64,000 bases of DNA from Cohaesibacter sp. (GCA_025800145.1 JAOXSH010000131.1:1-64000), one strand, 5' to 3'; positions 43,629 through 53,329 are shown, numbered from the stretch's first letter. Numbers and translations are program-made. Notes: generated from the letters alone by a model not told the origin.

Positions 43629-44324
43629 CTAAATCCCAACAATTGGCTGGAACAAACGCGGCATCATCTTTTTGAACTCAAGAGGTGCATCGGTGACCGT
43701 CAGACAAATGCAATCTTCCTCGGTGTCGGCAATGGGCTGATGATCGACATCATCATCTGCTTCTTGAATATCGCCTTTTTTATAACGCCCTGTCTCATCA
43801 CAAAAAGACCCTTTCAAAACCAGCGTGATCTCGGATCCATGATGGCTGTGTTGAGGCGTCACAAAACCGGGAGACAATTTAAGCAGCCTTACTTTCTCAC
43901 CTTCCGAACCTTGAACCGGCAAAATAAATTGACGAATGCCCGGCCCAACCAGCTTCCATTTGATATCATCAAAGCCATGCCCCATCACATCATGCAGCAA
44001 AGCAGGCATATCCGGCCCATGAGAGGAGGAAGCAGCAAGCACTTCCCCCTCCACCACACCAGTATGATCGGGATGAGAAGAAGCCTCATCTAGAACGGGC
44101 ATATCATCAATCTGCGCCAAAAGACGATCAAAGCCACCCTCATTCAGGTCCATTTCGGGCAATTCATCCAACAAGGCACCGCCCACATTCTGGGCATCCA
44201 TCAAGCGTTGCAAGCAATGCGGGCACATATCCAGATGGCAACGCACAAGCATTGCCTGTCCTGCGGGCAAGGAGCCAGCAGCATAGGCCAAAATCATTTC
44301 ATCACTGAGATGGTGATTGATCAT
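43629..44324 (-). CDS. chrR: ChrR-family anti-sigma factor (zinc-binding, cupin)
   Basis: CHLDMCPHCLQRL near N-terminus, cupin TPQHSHHGSEITLVLKGSFCDETGRYKKGDIQEAD; ATGA overlap with sigma factor gene. Confidence 0.9.
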   Translation of the reverse strand: MINHHLSDEMILAYAAGSLPAGQAMLVRCHLDMCPHCLQRLMDAQNVGGALLDELPEMDLNEGGFDRLLAQIDDMPVLDEASSHPDHTGVVEGEVLAASSSHGPDMPALLHDVMGHGFDDIKWKLVGPGIRQFILPVQGSEGEKVRLLKLSPGFVTPQHSHHGSEITLVLKGSFCDETGRYKKGDIQEADDDVDHQPIADTEEDCICLTVTDAPLEFKKMMPRLFQPIVGI

Positions 44325-44935
44325 TGATCCATCTCCTTCAAAATGGTCCGCAAATGCTTGAATGCCAATCTCAACCGCGATTTGACCGTTCCCAACGGCA
44401 AAGACAGCTTTTGTGCTATCTCCCGATGGCTGATATCATCAAAGAAAGACAAGCGTACAACCTCTGCCTGATTGGCTGACAACAATCCAATCGCATCTTT
44501 AATCTTCTCGTTCAATTCACCACGATAGACATCATCAATTTGCTGTTCTTCCATCACCAGCATATCAGCAAAATATTGATCATCCCGATAGACAAAGCTC
44601 TTCTCGGATCGAAAGCGATCAATGCGCCGATTACGGGCAATGGTAAAAATCCATGTCGACGCCGCAGCTTTCGACGGATCATAAAGATGGGATTTTCTCC
44701 AAATCTGAACAAAGGTTTCCTGAATCAATTCTTCAGCAACCTCTTCATTGGTCCCCACCTTCAAAAAGAAAGATTTTAACCGTGGTGCAAAATGCTCAAA
44801 AAGTGTTCGAAAGCAAGCCTTACAACGGTCTCGCCCCAAAGTTACAAGCAGCTTGTTGAGATCTTCGGTCGCCAAAACACGTCCCTTTTCCAATATCCCA
44901 ACCGTAAGCTGCATGTTTCTCATCAGATTGTACAC
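44321..44935 (-). CDS. rpoE: ECF RNA polymerase sigma factor (RpoE/ChrR-partner type)
   Basis: ELIQETFVQIWRKSHLYDPSKAAASTWIFTIARNRRIDRFR; region 4 FFDDISHREIAQKLSLPLGTVKSRLRLAFKHLR. Confidence 0.93.
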   Translation of the reverse strand: MYNLMRNMQLTVGILEKGRVLATEDLNKLLVTLGRDRCKACFRTLFEHFAPRLKSFFLKVGTNEEVAEELIQETFVQIWRKSHLYDPSKAAASTWIFTIARNRRIDRFRSEKSFVYRDDQYFADMLVMEEQQIDDVYRGELNEKIKDAIGLLSANQAEVVRLSFFDDISHREIAQKLSLPLGTVKSRLRLAFKHLRTILKEMDQ

Positions 44936-44957
44936 CCTGCAAGCATTTTATACCCAA

Positions 44958-44986
44958 CCATACGAACGGCTTTTTTCACTGGATCA
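44958..44986 (-). promoter_or_regulatory. Candidate RpoE-type promoter upstream of rpoE-chrR
   Basis: minus strand TGATCCAGT-N15-TATGG. Confidence 0.6.
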
Positions 44987-45058
44987 CAAAGAAATCAAAT
45001 CATAGGGTCATAAAAACAGCCCGTCACGGAACCCATTCCAAATTGCAGGCCGCAAAAG

Positions 45059-45088
45059 TGATCCAGTCGCCAAGCACAAACATATACA
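45059..45088 (+). promoter_or_regulatory. Candidate RpoE-type promoter upstream of the divergent operon
   Basis: TGATCCAGT-N15-TATAC, mirror arrangement of the rpoE promoter. Confidence 0.6.
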
Positions 45089-45107
45089 AGACAAAGACAT
45101 AACAAGG

Positions 45108-46457
45108 ATGGTTTCAATGCATATTGCTGTCATTGGCTCGGGAATTTCGGGTTTGAGCGCTGCCTGGCTGCTCTCACAAAAGCATGTTGTCGATCTTTAT
45201 GAGAAAGATGATCGTCTGGGCGGCCATGCCAATACCCAAACAATTGCCACACAGGACGCAACCATTGCGGTGGATACAGGTTTCATTGTTTATAATGAAG
45301 CAACCTATCCCAATCTCACCGCCTTGTTTGAGCATCTGGGCATTGAAACCAATGCCACCGACATGTCCTTTGCCGTTTCCGTGAATGAGGGCGAGCAGGA
45401 ATATGCCGGATCCAGCCTTGGAAGCCTCTTTGCCCGCAGCTCCAACTTGCTTCGCCCTTCTTTTCTAAAAATGCTGTTCGACATCCGCCGCTTCTATAAA
45501 GAAGCGCGGCAAGATGCCAAAAAACCGGACTATCAAACCACCACGCTAGGCCATTATCTGGACCACAAAAATTACAGCCAAACCTTCTGTGAAGATCATC
45601 TTTTGCCAATGGGTGCTGCCATTTGGTCGATGCCCGCAGACCAGATGCTGCAATTTCCTTTCACCTCTTTCATTCGCTTTTGCGACAATCACGGCCTTTT
45701 GCAAATCAAAGACCGACCCAAATGGCGCACAGTCACAGGAGGCTCTCAAAATTATGTGGCACGACTGGCAGAACAGATTTCGGGCGACATAAAATTAAAT
45801 GCCCAGATCGATCAGATCGAACGGCACCCCGGCGCGGTCACAGTGCATCTAAAAAATGGTGATGCGAATAAATATGACCAGATCATTCTGGCCTGTCACT
45901 CTGATCAGGCTTTACGCTTATTACGCACCGATCCTGATACGCTCACGCAAGACGAAACAGAGATTTTGGACAATTTGCGCTACCAATCCAATATTGCAGT
46001 GCTTCACCGCGATACAAGCCTGATGCCAAAACGCAAAAAAGTCTGGGCCGCATGGAATTATCTGAAAGAAGCACAAGAAGATGCCAGCAAATTATGCGTC
46101 AGTTATTGGATGAACCGCCTTCAAAAGCTTGGCACCAAAGAAGATATCATCGTCACGCTCAATCCTATTCATCAGCCCAATGCAGGTGACATTTTCAGAA
46201 CTTATCGCTATTCACATCCCATTTTCAATCGCGCCGCCCTCAAGGCCCAGCGTGATATCTGGCATATTCAAGGTCAAAATCGCACCTGGTTTTGCGGGGC
46301 TTATCTCGGCCATGGCTTCCATGAAGATGGCTTGCAGGCAGGACTGGAAATCGCCGAGCGACTGGGAGAGGTCAAACGCCCATGGACGCTCATGAACCAG
46401 TCGGAACGCCTTTATTTGCCAAAAGAGGAGCTAAAACAACAAGAGGCCGCAGAATGA
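45108..46457 (+). CDS. FAD-dependent amine oxidase-type oxidoreductase
   Basis: MHIAVIGSGISGLSAAWLLSQKHVVDLYEKDDRLGGHANT dinucleotide-binding motif. Confidence 0.9.
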   Translation: MVSMHIAVIGSGISGLSAAWLLSQKHVVDLYEKDDRLGGHANTQTIATQDATIAVDTGFIVYNEATYPNLTALFEHLGIETNATDMSFAVSVNEGEQEYAGSSLGSLFARSSNLLRPSFLKMLFDIRRFYKEARQDAKKPDYQTTTLGHYLDHKNYSQTFCEDHLLPMGAAIWSMPADQMLQFPFTSFIRFCDNHGLLQIKDRPKWRTVTGGSQNYVARLAEQISGDIKLNAQIDQIERHPGAVTVHLKNGDANKYDQIILACHSDQALRLLRTDPDTLTQDETEILDNLRYQSNIAVLHRDTSLMPKRKKVWAAWNYLKEAQEDASKLCVSYWMNRLQKLGTKEDIIVTLNPIHQPNAGDIFRTYRYSHPIFNRAALKAQRDIWHIQGQNRTWFCGAYLGHGFHEDGLQAGLEIAERLGEVKRPWTLMNQSERLYLPKEELKQQEAAE

Positions 46458-47323
46458 CCGCCCCGTTGAGACAAAAGCATGAAAGAGATGACACAGCACA
46501 GCCTTTGCGCTGCTACAAGGGGTATGTCTTTCACCAACGCTTTGGCACCCTCACGCACCGACTGGATTATAGCGTCTTCGCTCTGTGCATCACCTTGGAC
46601 AAAGCAACACAAGCGGCAAAAGATTTGCCTTTTTTCTCATTCAATCGCTTCAATTTGTTCAGCCTGCATGAAAGCGATCATATGGAAAAAGGCTATGAGA
46701 CATTGCAAATTTTTGTCGAGGATATGCTGCGTCAAGGCAGCGCTCTACATGTTGATGAGCCTGCCCCTGCCCGCATTGATATGCTGGCCTATCCGCGCTT
46801 TTTGGGCAAAGCCTTCAATCCGCTGACCATCTTCTTTTGCTATGATGCACAAGAACAGCCCATTGCCATTCTCTATCAGGTGCGCAACACATTTGGCCAA
46901 CGCCACCATTATGCAATTCGCCTCTCACATACTGAGAAGCAGAAAAATCGCTGGCACCATAGCTGCGAGAAAACATTCCATGTCTCGCCTTTCATCGATA
47001 TGGACTGCGATTACCATTTTGACATCACCTTGCCGCAAGACAAAATGCGGGTGACCATTCGCCAGACAAAAAAGGGCACGCCCCTGCTGACAGCTTCTTT
47101 CAGCGGCAACCAAAGCGCCCTATCTCGCTTCAAAATGCTGTCCCTTGCCGCTCAATATTGTCAGGGCGGATGGAAAATTCTCAGTGCCATTCATTGGGAA
47201 GCGCTGAAATTATGGTTCAAAGGGGCAAAATTCCACAAATCCCCCCCCTTACCCACCAGACCGGTCACCCCCGCATATGAAGCAAGCACACCCCAAAGTC
47301 TGCCAAATGGAGACGGCCAATGA
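46454..47323 (+). CDS. DUF1365 family protein
   Basis: YKGYVFHQRFGTLTHRLDYSVFALCITLD; YPRFLGKAFNPLTIFFCYD; operon with CFA synthase-like gene. Confidence 0.85.
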   Translation: MTAPLRQKHERDDTAQPLRCYKGYVFHQRFGTLTHRLDYSVFALCITLDKATQAAKDLPFFSFNRFNLFSLHESDHMEKGYETLQIFVEDMLRQGSALHVDEPAPARIDMLAYPRFLGKAFNPLTIFFCYDAQEQPIAILYQVRNTFGQRHHYAIRLSHTEKQKNRWHHSCEKTFHVSPFIDMDCDYHFDITLPQDKMRVTIRQTKKGTPLLTASFSGNQSALSRFKMLSLAAQYCQGGWKILSAIHWEALKLWFKGAKFHKSPPLPTRPVTPAYEASTPQSLPNGDGQ

Positions 47324-48612
47324 CAATGCATCAAACAACGCCCCCTCCGTCGCAAACTGCCAAATCGGTTGGCTATCAAAGCACCAAACCAAAAACTGCC
47401 GGCCTCACCAAAAGCTGGCTGGATAAAGCCCTTTCCAAACTGCTAAAGCTTTGCTTTGGCTCACTTAAATACGGACATTTAATCATTCATTTGCCCGCAG
47501 GCACTTTGGTAGAATTGGGGCCAAAAACCACGCCATCCCATATCGTTCAAATCGAGATCAGCTCCTATTCGGTGATCAAGGCCCTTTTGTCAGCCCATCC
47601 TCTGGCATTGGCCGACAGCTATATCAAAGGCCATTGGCATTGTACCGATCTGACCGCGCTTTTTATCCTGTTCCAAAAAAACCGCACCTTGCTCGATGGG
47701 TTGAGCGATAACGGCAAACTCACCGGCTTTTTTGCGCGCCTTTATCATGCCAGTCGTGCCAATACCAAAAAAGGCAGCCGCCGCAACATTCACGATCATT
47801 ATGATCTGGGCAATGACTTTTACGCGCTGTGGCTGGATCCAACCATGAGCTATTCCAGCGCCTATCAGCTAAAAGGCGAGCAAATGGCGGACCTGGAGCA
47901 AGCGCAAAAACGCAAATATGAGCATATTCTCAATCTTGCCCACGTCCCCCAAAATGCCAACCTGCTTGAAATTGGCTGCGGCTGGGGCGGCATGGCAGAG
48001 AAAGCTGCACAAAAGGGCCATAAGCTGCACGGGGTTACCCTGTCAAAAGAGCAATTAACCTTTGCCGAGCAGCGCCTTAGAAATCAGCATCTGAGCCATC
48101 TCACCAGTCTCAGTTTGACCGATTATCGCGATATCGAAGGCAAAGGCCAATATGATGCCATCGTCTCAATTGAAATGCTCGAAGCCGTAGGAGAAGAAAA
48201 TTGGCCAACCTATTTCGCCAAAATAAGAGACTGCCTCAAACCCGGCGGCCGCGCGGTGGTGCAGGTCATCGTCATTGCCGATGAGCATTATGAGCATTAC
48301 AAAAAGAATGTTGATTTCATCCAGCGCTACATTTTTCCCGGTGGTTTTTTGCCCTGCCCCAACAGCATGAAAGAACAGATCACCGCACAAGGCCTGAAAC
48401 TGGAAGTCGAGGAATATTTTGCCAGCGATTATCAGGCAACCTTGCATCATTGGCGCAAGGCATTTCTGAAAAACTGGACTGCCATCAAGCCCTTGGGCTT
48501 TGATGAACGCTTCAAGCGCGTCTGGAATTATTATCTGTGCTATTGCGAAGCTGGCTTTGCAGAAAAAAGCATTGATGTGGGATTTTTCGTCATTCAAAAG
48601 CCCGACCAATAG
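47320..48612 (+). CDS. cyclopropane-fatty-acyl-phospholipid synthase family SAM methyltransferase
   Basis: HYDLGNDFYALWLDPTMSYSSAY, LLEIGCGWGGMAEKAA, QVIVIADEHYEHYKKNVDFIQRYIFPGGFLP. Confidence 0.93.
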   Translation: MTMHQTTPPPSQTAKSVGYQSTKPKTAGLTKSWLDKALSKLLKLCFGSLKYGHLIIHLPAGTLVELGPKTTPSHIVQIEISSYSVIKALLSAHPLALADSYIKGHWHCTDLTALFILFQKNRTLLDGLSDNGKLTGFFARLYHASRANTKKGSRRNIHDHYDLGNDFYALWLDPTMSYSSAYQLKGEQMADLEQAQKRKYEHILNLAHVPQNANLLEIGCGWGGMAEKAAQKGHKLHGVTLSKEQLTFAEQRLRNQHLSHLTSLSLTDYRDIEGKGQYDAIVSIEMLEAVGEENWPTYFAKIRDCLKPGGRAVVQVIVIADEHYEHYKKNVDFIQRYIFPGGFLPCPNSMKEQITAQGLKLEVEEYFASDYQATLHHWRKAFLKNWTAIKPLGFDERFKRVWNYYLCYCEAGFAEKSIDVGFFVIQKPDQ

Positions 48613-48652
48613 GTCGGGATATGGAGACCGAAACTCACAAATTTAAATACTG

Positions 48653-49096
48653 TTAAATACTGGCCCGGGACATAATGAAACGCACCAGCGAGCCAATGAC
48701 TGGCAATTTGCGATAAAAGCCCCGGCCAGAATCCCAATAATCATAATGGGCGCAAACTTTGGCATCCTCATCAAAATGCAACTCGCTCATCCCGCGCACA
48801 TACCAGTCCCCCAGCATGGCCTGATGACAGGTAAAATCCCAACGCAAAAAGCACAACTTGTTCGACCACATCACGTCCAGAATGACAAAGCGGGGATCCT
48901 TCACATCATCAAACATTTTCTCCAGAACCCGCACAACATTCTCAGCCCCCACCACATCATTAAAAGGGTCAATGAAATGAATGCGCGAACTGATCAATGG
49001 CAAAATATCGCGCACTGTCTCAGGGCTCAAAGCCTCATAAAAATCAGCATAAGCTTTTGCGGTCTGCTGATAGCGATCATCATAAGGCACAATCAT
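48653..49096 (-). CDS. NTF2/SnoaL-like family protein
   Basis: start trimmed to MIVPYDDRYQQ; ISSRIHFIDPFNDVVGAENVVRVLEKMFDDVKDPRF; ATGA overlap with SDR gene. Confidence 0.7.
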   Translation of the reverse strand: MIVPYDDRYQQTAKAYADFYEALSPETVRDILPLISSRIHFIDPFNDVVGAENVVRVLEKMFDDVKDPRFVILDVMWSNKLCFLRWDFTCHQAMLGDWYVRGMSELHFDEDAKVCAHYDYWDSGRGFYRKLPVIGSLVRFIMSRASI

Positions 49097-49842
49097 GGAA
49101 TAAGTTTCCTGCTCAACCAAAAATAAAGAGGATAAGGCAACAGACGCAAAATCTTTAGCCCCCAAACCATCGGCCATGGAAAGGCAACTTCAAAAGACCC
49201 TTTACCAAGCTTTGTCATGACACAGCGCGCTGCCTCATCCGCAGTCATTAAAAAAGGCATCTCAAAACTGTTTTTATCCGTCATGGGGGTCTTCACAAAG
49301 CCGGGATTGATCACACTCAAGTCCAATCCAGAACGTTCAAAATCAGGTTTGAGCGTCTCACACAAATTGATCAGGGCCGCTTTTGTTGGCCCATAAAGCG
49401 CTGCATTGGGCAACCCACGATAGCCGCTTAAAGAGGCCATCACCGACACATGGCCATGCCCTCTTTCTTTTAAAATCGGCAACACAGCATCAAGCACGGC
49501 AATCAAGCCAAGATAATTGACGCTCATCTGACGGCTTGCCCGCTCATGACATAGCACATCCAGCCCGCCAGGCTCATAAATCGCCGCACAATAGACAATC
49601 AGATCAGGAAAAGGCCCGCTCTGGTGAAGCGTCTCAACAGCCGTAAAAACACTCTGCGGTTGTTCCACATCCAGCGGCAAAACAGTCATCTTGTCATGCT
49701 GATCGGCCAAATCCTGAAGAAGCTCAGGCCTGCGCGCAGAAATGCTCACCCTGTGCCCTGCCAAACTATAACCGCGCGCCAATGCCGCCCCAATGCCGGT
49801 GCTAGCCCCGATAATCCAGATATGCTTATAAGAAAAGTTCAT
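49093..49842 (-). CDS. SDR family oxidoreductase
   Basis: IIGASTGIGAALARGYSLAG, SLSGYRGLPNAALYGPTKAAL. Confidence 0.92.
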   Translation of the reverse strand: MNFSYKHIWIIGASTGIGAALARGYSLAGHRVSISARRPELLQDLADQHDKMTVLPLDVEQPQSVFTAVETLHQSGPFPDLIVYCAAIYEPGGLDVLCHERASRQMSVNYLGLIAVLDAVLPILKERGHGHVSVMASLSGYRGLPNAALYGPTKAALINLCETLKPDFERSGLDLSVINPGFVKTPMTDKNSFEMPFLMTADEAARCVMTKLGKGSFEVAFPWPMVWGLKILRLLPYPLYFWLSRKLIP

Positions 49843-49890
49843 AATTGCCTCTCGCTGTTTTTGTTACGCAAAAGGCAGGCCAGCAGATTA

Positions 49891-50048
49891 GGACGTAAAC
49901 TCATAAATCCGGTGCATTTGGCGTTCAAATGGCCCCATAGCGCGCGAAAAAGTGTGAAGGATGGGCTGATTGCCCATTCAAACACTCTTCTTTACACCTT
50001 GCCGCCCACCAACCCAAGGGGATGACAAAGCGAGAGCGTGGCCATTTA
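49891..50048. repeat. Dispersed intergenic repeat, copy B
   Basis: closely matches 36335-36505; ataccaacggcat lies at its right boundary (50048-50059). Confidence 0.85.
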
Positions 50049-50300
50049 TACCAACGGCATCAAACAAATAAGCTTCATGAGCCTGCATGGTCAAACCACC
50101 TGTGACAAAGGCATGAGCAGACACCACCCAACGCGCACCCTCGGGAACAGAGCGACGGGCAGCCAGCAATTCTGCCCGCAAGACATCTTCCGGTGTCTGC
50201 AAAGTCTCATCGCCAAAACTTTACGGGCTACATAGATCTCGCCAGTCAAGAAGTGTCCGCAAACACCATCACGCCTGCCTATATAGGATAAGCACCGGCA
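50048..50300 (-). pseudogene. Gene remnant resembling an SbcD/metallophosphoesterase-type fragment, truncated by repeat copy B
   Basis: GDETLQTPEDVLRAELLAARRSVPEGARWVVSAHAFVTGG read on the minus strand, in-frame stop upstream, runs into the repeat. Confidence 0.4.
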
Positions 50301-50326
50301 GGAAGCGAGCCAAATGAGAGGGAAAG

Positions 50327-50773
50327 CTACATCGCCAAAAGCGAAACAAGGACCGGACTGGAAAAAAGACGCTCTCTTTTCTTTTCAGGCGGCTCAAAGC
50401 CAAACATGCCAAGCCCCAGCAATTCAGGCCGGCCATAACACCAGGCAATCAAACAATTATAGACACGCAAATCAAAATAATCCGGGATGGCAAAACGGTG
50501 ACGCCCCGACAAGGTGGCATAGGGTTTTTGAGAAGGTGGGACAATGGGCCCAATCCGGTTATGAACCGCAGCATCAAAAATATTGGCCCTGCTCTGCTCG
50601 GCCTGATAATTCATCAAAACCCAACCGGGTGATGGCGACCCCTCAAAATGAAAATCATCCAATGTTTCCAACCAGATGGTTTCTTCATCTTCAACAAATC
50701 GGAAATGACCGGATAGTTGCGACTTGCCCTGGCTAAAAAATACACCCTCGGCAAGCACTTCATTGCTACTCAT
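50327..50773 (-). CDS. small protein with possible DM13-like domain
   Basis: VLAEGVFFSQGKSQLSGHFRFVEDEETIWLETLDDFHFEGSPSPGWVLMN pattern; start trimmed to 50773 with gaggcaact upstream. Confidence 0.45.
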   Translation of the reverse strand: MSSNEVLAEGVFFSQGKSQLSGHFRFVEDEETIWLETLDDFHFEGSPSPGWVLMNYQAEQSRANIFDAAVHNRIGPIVPPSQKPYATLSGRHRFAIPDYFDLRVYNCLIAWCYGRPELLGLGMFGFEPPEKKRERLFSSPVLVSLLAM

Positions 50774-51015
50774 AAAGTTGCCTCTTTCCGAGATTTTGCC
50801 GCTCAAAATATGACGCATTGATCAACACAAAATCCTAATAAAATAGGTAAACAAAAAATTAAAAAACCAAATCTCACTCCCTACAAACATCCTGCACGAA
50901 ATAACCGACAGTCTTCGTGAATCTTCCGCGAATTCTATAACTTAGAACCATTCGGCATTTGACGTGGGCTTCGCTGCACTGCAAAGTCAAAGGGTCTTTT
51001 GTAAGGAGAGAGTTC

Positions 51016-53151
51016 ATGTCAGTCCCACAAAATGGCACCCAGCCAGCACCTTTTATTAACCCTTATATCGATTGGGCTTCGGAACTGGCGAGCAGCAAAA
51101 ACACCAATCAAGAAAAGCCGCTGTTCCATCCGGTTTTCATTCGTGAAAAAGGCTCGTTCTTTGATCGGGAAAGTATTTTGCAAAGCATCAGCGACAAAAG
51201 CGACGCACAAGATTTGCTTGGCCTTTTTCTGACATCAAACCTGACCCAATTGCTCGACAAGGACGGCGAGGCAAGTGGCCAGATCGTCATGATCGAGGCC
51301 CATGAGATTTTCACCGTCTGGACGGAATGGCAAACCCAACACGGCATGTCTGACGATCAGACACTGCACACAGAATTGTTTGTCTATATTTCAAGTGATT
51401 TCATTGAACGCCTGCTCAATGGCGATCTGAAACGCTTTGAAAGAAAATTCGAAATTCTGGATATCGGCCCCGGCCTATCCCTGAAAGCGGACTCAATTTC
51501 CATGGCGATGGCCCCTGACAGCGCCAAAAGCGATGGCCCCATCATGGCCGTGATTGACGACGGCATCGGCTTTCTGAACAAAACATTTTGCACAAGCGAA
51601 ACCTCATCACGCTTCACTGCTTTCTGGATGCAGGCCATCGAAAAAACGTCCACCCAAACATCCAACGTGCATCTTGGCCGCACACTGGAAAAGAAAGAAT
51701 TGGACAAACTTTTGAAAAAGGTCGCCAAAGGCGAACGAGAAGATGACATTTATCGCGATCTGATGCGCGATATCGCACAGCCAGACAGCCATCAAAGCCT
51801 GTCTTTTGCCTCCAGCCACGGCACTATGGTCGCCGATCTGGCCTTTGGCAAAAAAGGCGACTGCGTCGATGATCTGGATTTGCTTGGCGTTCAATTGCCG
51901 CCCGAAAGTGTCGAAGACACATCCGGTATGCGCTTTGCACCTTATCTGGTGATGGCCGCCAGATGGATTCTGGCGCGCGCTCATCTGATGGATGACGGCA
52001 AGGAACCACTTATTATTACGATTTCAATGGGTTTTCTCGCTGGCCCAAAAAACGGCACACATTTTGTCGAATATGCGCTGGCAGAAAGCATTGAAAGGTG
52101 GCGGAAGATGACAGGTCGCAGGACTCACATTGTCTTCCCATATGGCAATAATTTTGAGACCAATCAGGTCGCAAAATTATGTCATGGGGAGCCTTTGGGG
52201 GTTCTGCCCGACCTGTTAGAATGGATTGTGCTACCTGACGATCACACACCCAGCTATATCGAAATTCGCTCACGCCCCGAACAATTGGGCGATGCCTGCA
52301 AGAATTTTGATATCGATCTCCTCCCCTCAACCATGGTGGCTTTGAGAGCCCCCAATGGGGAAACATTGATTGAAGGCCCTGCACCAGAAGCAGGCAAGGC
52401 CATAGATCTGATGCTTGATAACGCTCTTATCGGTCGCCTTTATCATGTTGCAGCAAGGGAATTTGAAAAAGGCGTAACCCAGCCAGCTATGCTGGTTTTC
52501 TCTCTCGCTCCAACAGCCGATCTGGCTGATGGCGGCTTGCTGGCCCCAGCTGGTGCTTATGAGCTGGACGTTATCGACGCCTCTGGCTCACGTGAATTTG
52601 TTTTGCAAATTCAACGTGATGACACTCCTCCCGGTTATGTAAGCCGGGGGCGTCAATCCTATTTCGACAATATGAAAGCCCATTTGTGGAATCATAAATA
52701 TCGAGATTATACCGGGCTGGGAGACGATGGCCCCATCACACATGAAGGCAGCAACAGCGCCTTAACAACAGCCCATTTGCTCCCCGAAACATTGGGCGAC
52801 AGCATCGACAGCGTTGCCGCCGCAGAACAGGAAAGCGCAACAGAATTGGTGCCTGCCGGATATAGTGCACAAGGTGCCGACTGGTCAGGCAATCAGCCAA
52901 AACGCGCCCATATTGTGGAAGAAAGCCCGTCTTTGATTGGTAAAATTGCCAGTGGAACTTTGTCCGGCTCTACCTCCCGCTTGAGCGGCACCAGTGCCGC
53001 AGCACCACTCGAAGCGCGCCATTTGGCCCTGATGGAAATGACCGGCAATGACCCTGTCATCATTCCGGTTCCAGACAAAGACAAGGCCAGATTGGGCGAT
53101 GGTATTATTGATACGCCAAACCCACTTGAAACAGGTCAGGATAGATTCTGA
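51016..53151 (+). CDS. S8-family (subtilisin-like) serine peptidase
   Basis: catalytic-triad-like motifs AVIDDGIGFLN, SSHGTMVADLAFG, SGTSAAAPLEARHLALME; RBS aaggagagag before ATG 51016. Confidence 0.8.
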   Translation: MSVPQNGTQPAPFINPYIDWASELASSKNTNQEKPLFHPVFIREKGSFFDRESILQSISDKSDAQDLLGLFLTSNLTQLLDKDGEASGQIVMIEAHEIFTVWTEWQTQHGMSDDQTLHTELFVYISSDFIERLLNGDLKRFERKFEILDIGPGLSLKADSISMAMAPDSAKSDGPIMAVIDDGIGFLNKTFCTSETSSRFTAFWMQAIEKTSTQTSNVHLGRTLEKKELDKLLKKVAKGEREDDIYRDLMRDIAQPDSHQSLSFASSHGTMVADLAFGKKGDCVDDLDLLGVQLPPESVEDTSGMRFAPYLVMAARWILARAHLMDDGKEPLIITISMGFLAGPKNGTHFVEYALAESIERWRKMTGRRTHIVFPYGNNFETNQVAKLCHGEPLGVLPDLLEWIVLPDDHTPSYIEIRSRPEQLGDACKNFDIDLLPSTMVALRAPNGETLIEGPAPEAGKAIDLMLDNALIGRLYHVAAREFEKGVTQPAMLVFSLAPTADLADGGLLAPAGAYELDVIDASGSREFVLQIQRDDTPPGYVSRGRQSYFDNMKAHLWNHKYRDYTGLGDDGPITHEGSNSALTTAHLLPETLGDSIDSVAAAEQESATELVPAGYSAQGADWSGNQPKRAHIVEESPSLIGKIASGTLSGSTSRLSGTSAAAPLEARHLALMEMTGNDPVIIPVPDKDKARLGDGIIDTPNPLETGQDRF

Positions 53152-53165
53152 TACAAACGATCACA

Positions 53166-53232
53166 TAGAGCATATTTTTCGAAAAGTGTGTGCGGTTTTC
53201 GGACAAAAATATGTTTAGAAACAAATGCTCTA
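53166..53232. repeat. REP-like palindromic intergenic repeat (copy 2)
   Basis: tagagcatatttttcgaaaagtgtgtgcggttttcggacaaaaatatgtttagaaacaaatgctcta. Confidence 0.85.
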
Positions 53233-53263
53233 GCTATAAAACCAAATAGATATGGTAACAAAC

Positions 53264-53329
53264 GACCCCTCCCGGTTTTAGGCTCAGGACTGATTAATTT
53301 AGCCCTGAGCCTAAAACCGGGAAGGGGTC
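53264..53329. terminator. Long near-perfect inverted repeat downstream of the S8 peptidase gene
   Basis: gacccctcccggttttaggctcagg ... cctgagcctaaaaccgggaaggggtc, about 25-bp stem. Confidence 0.65.
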
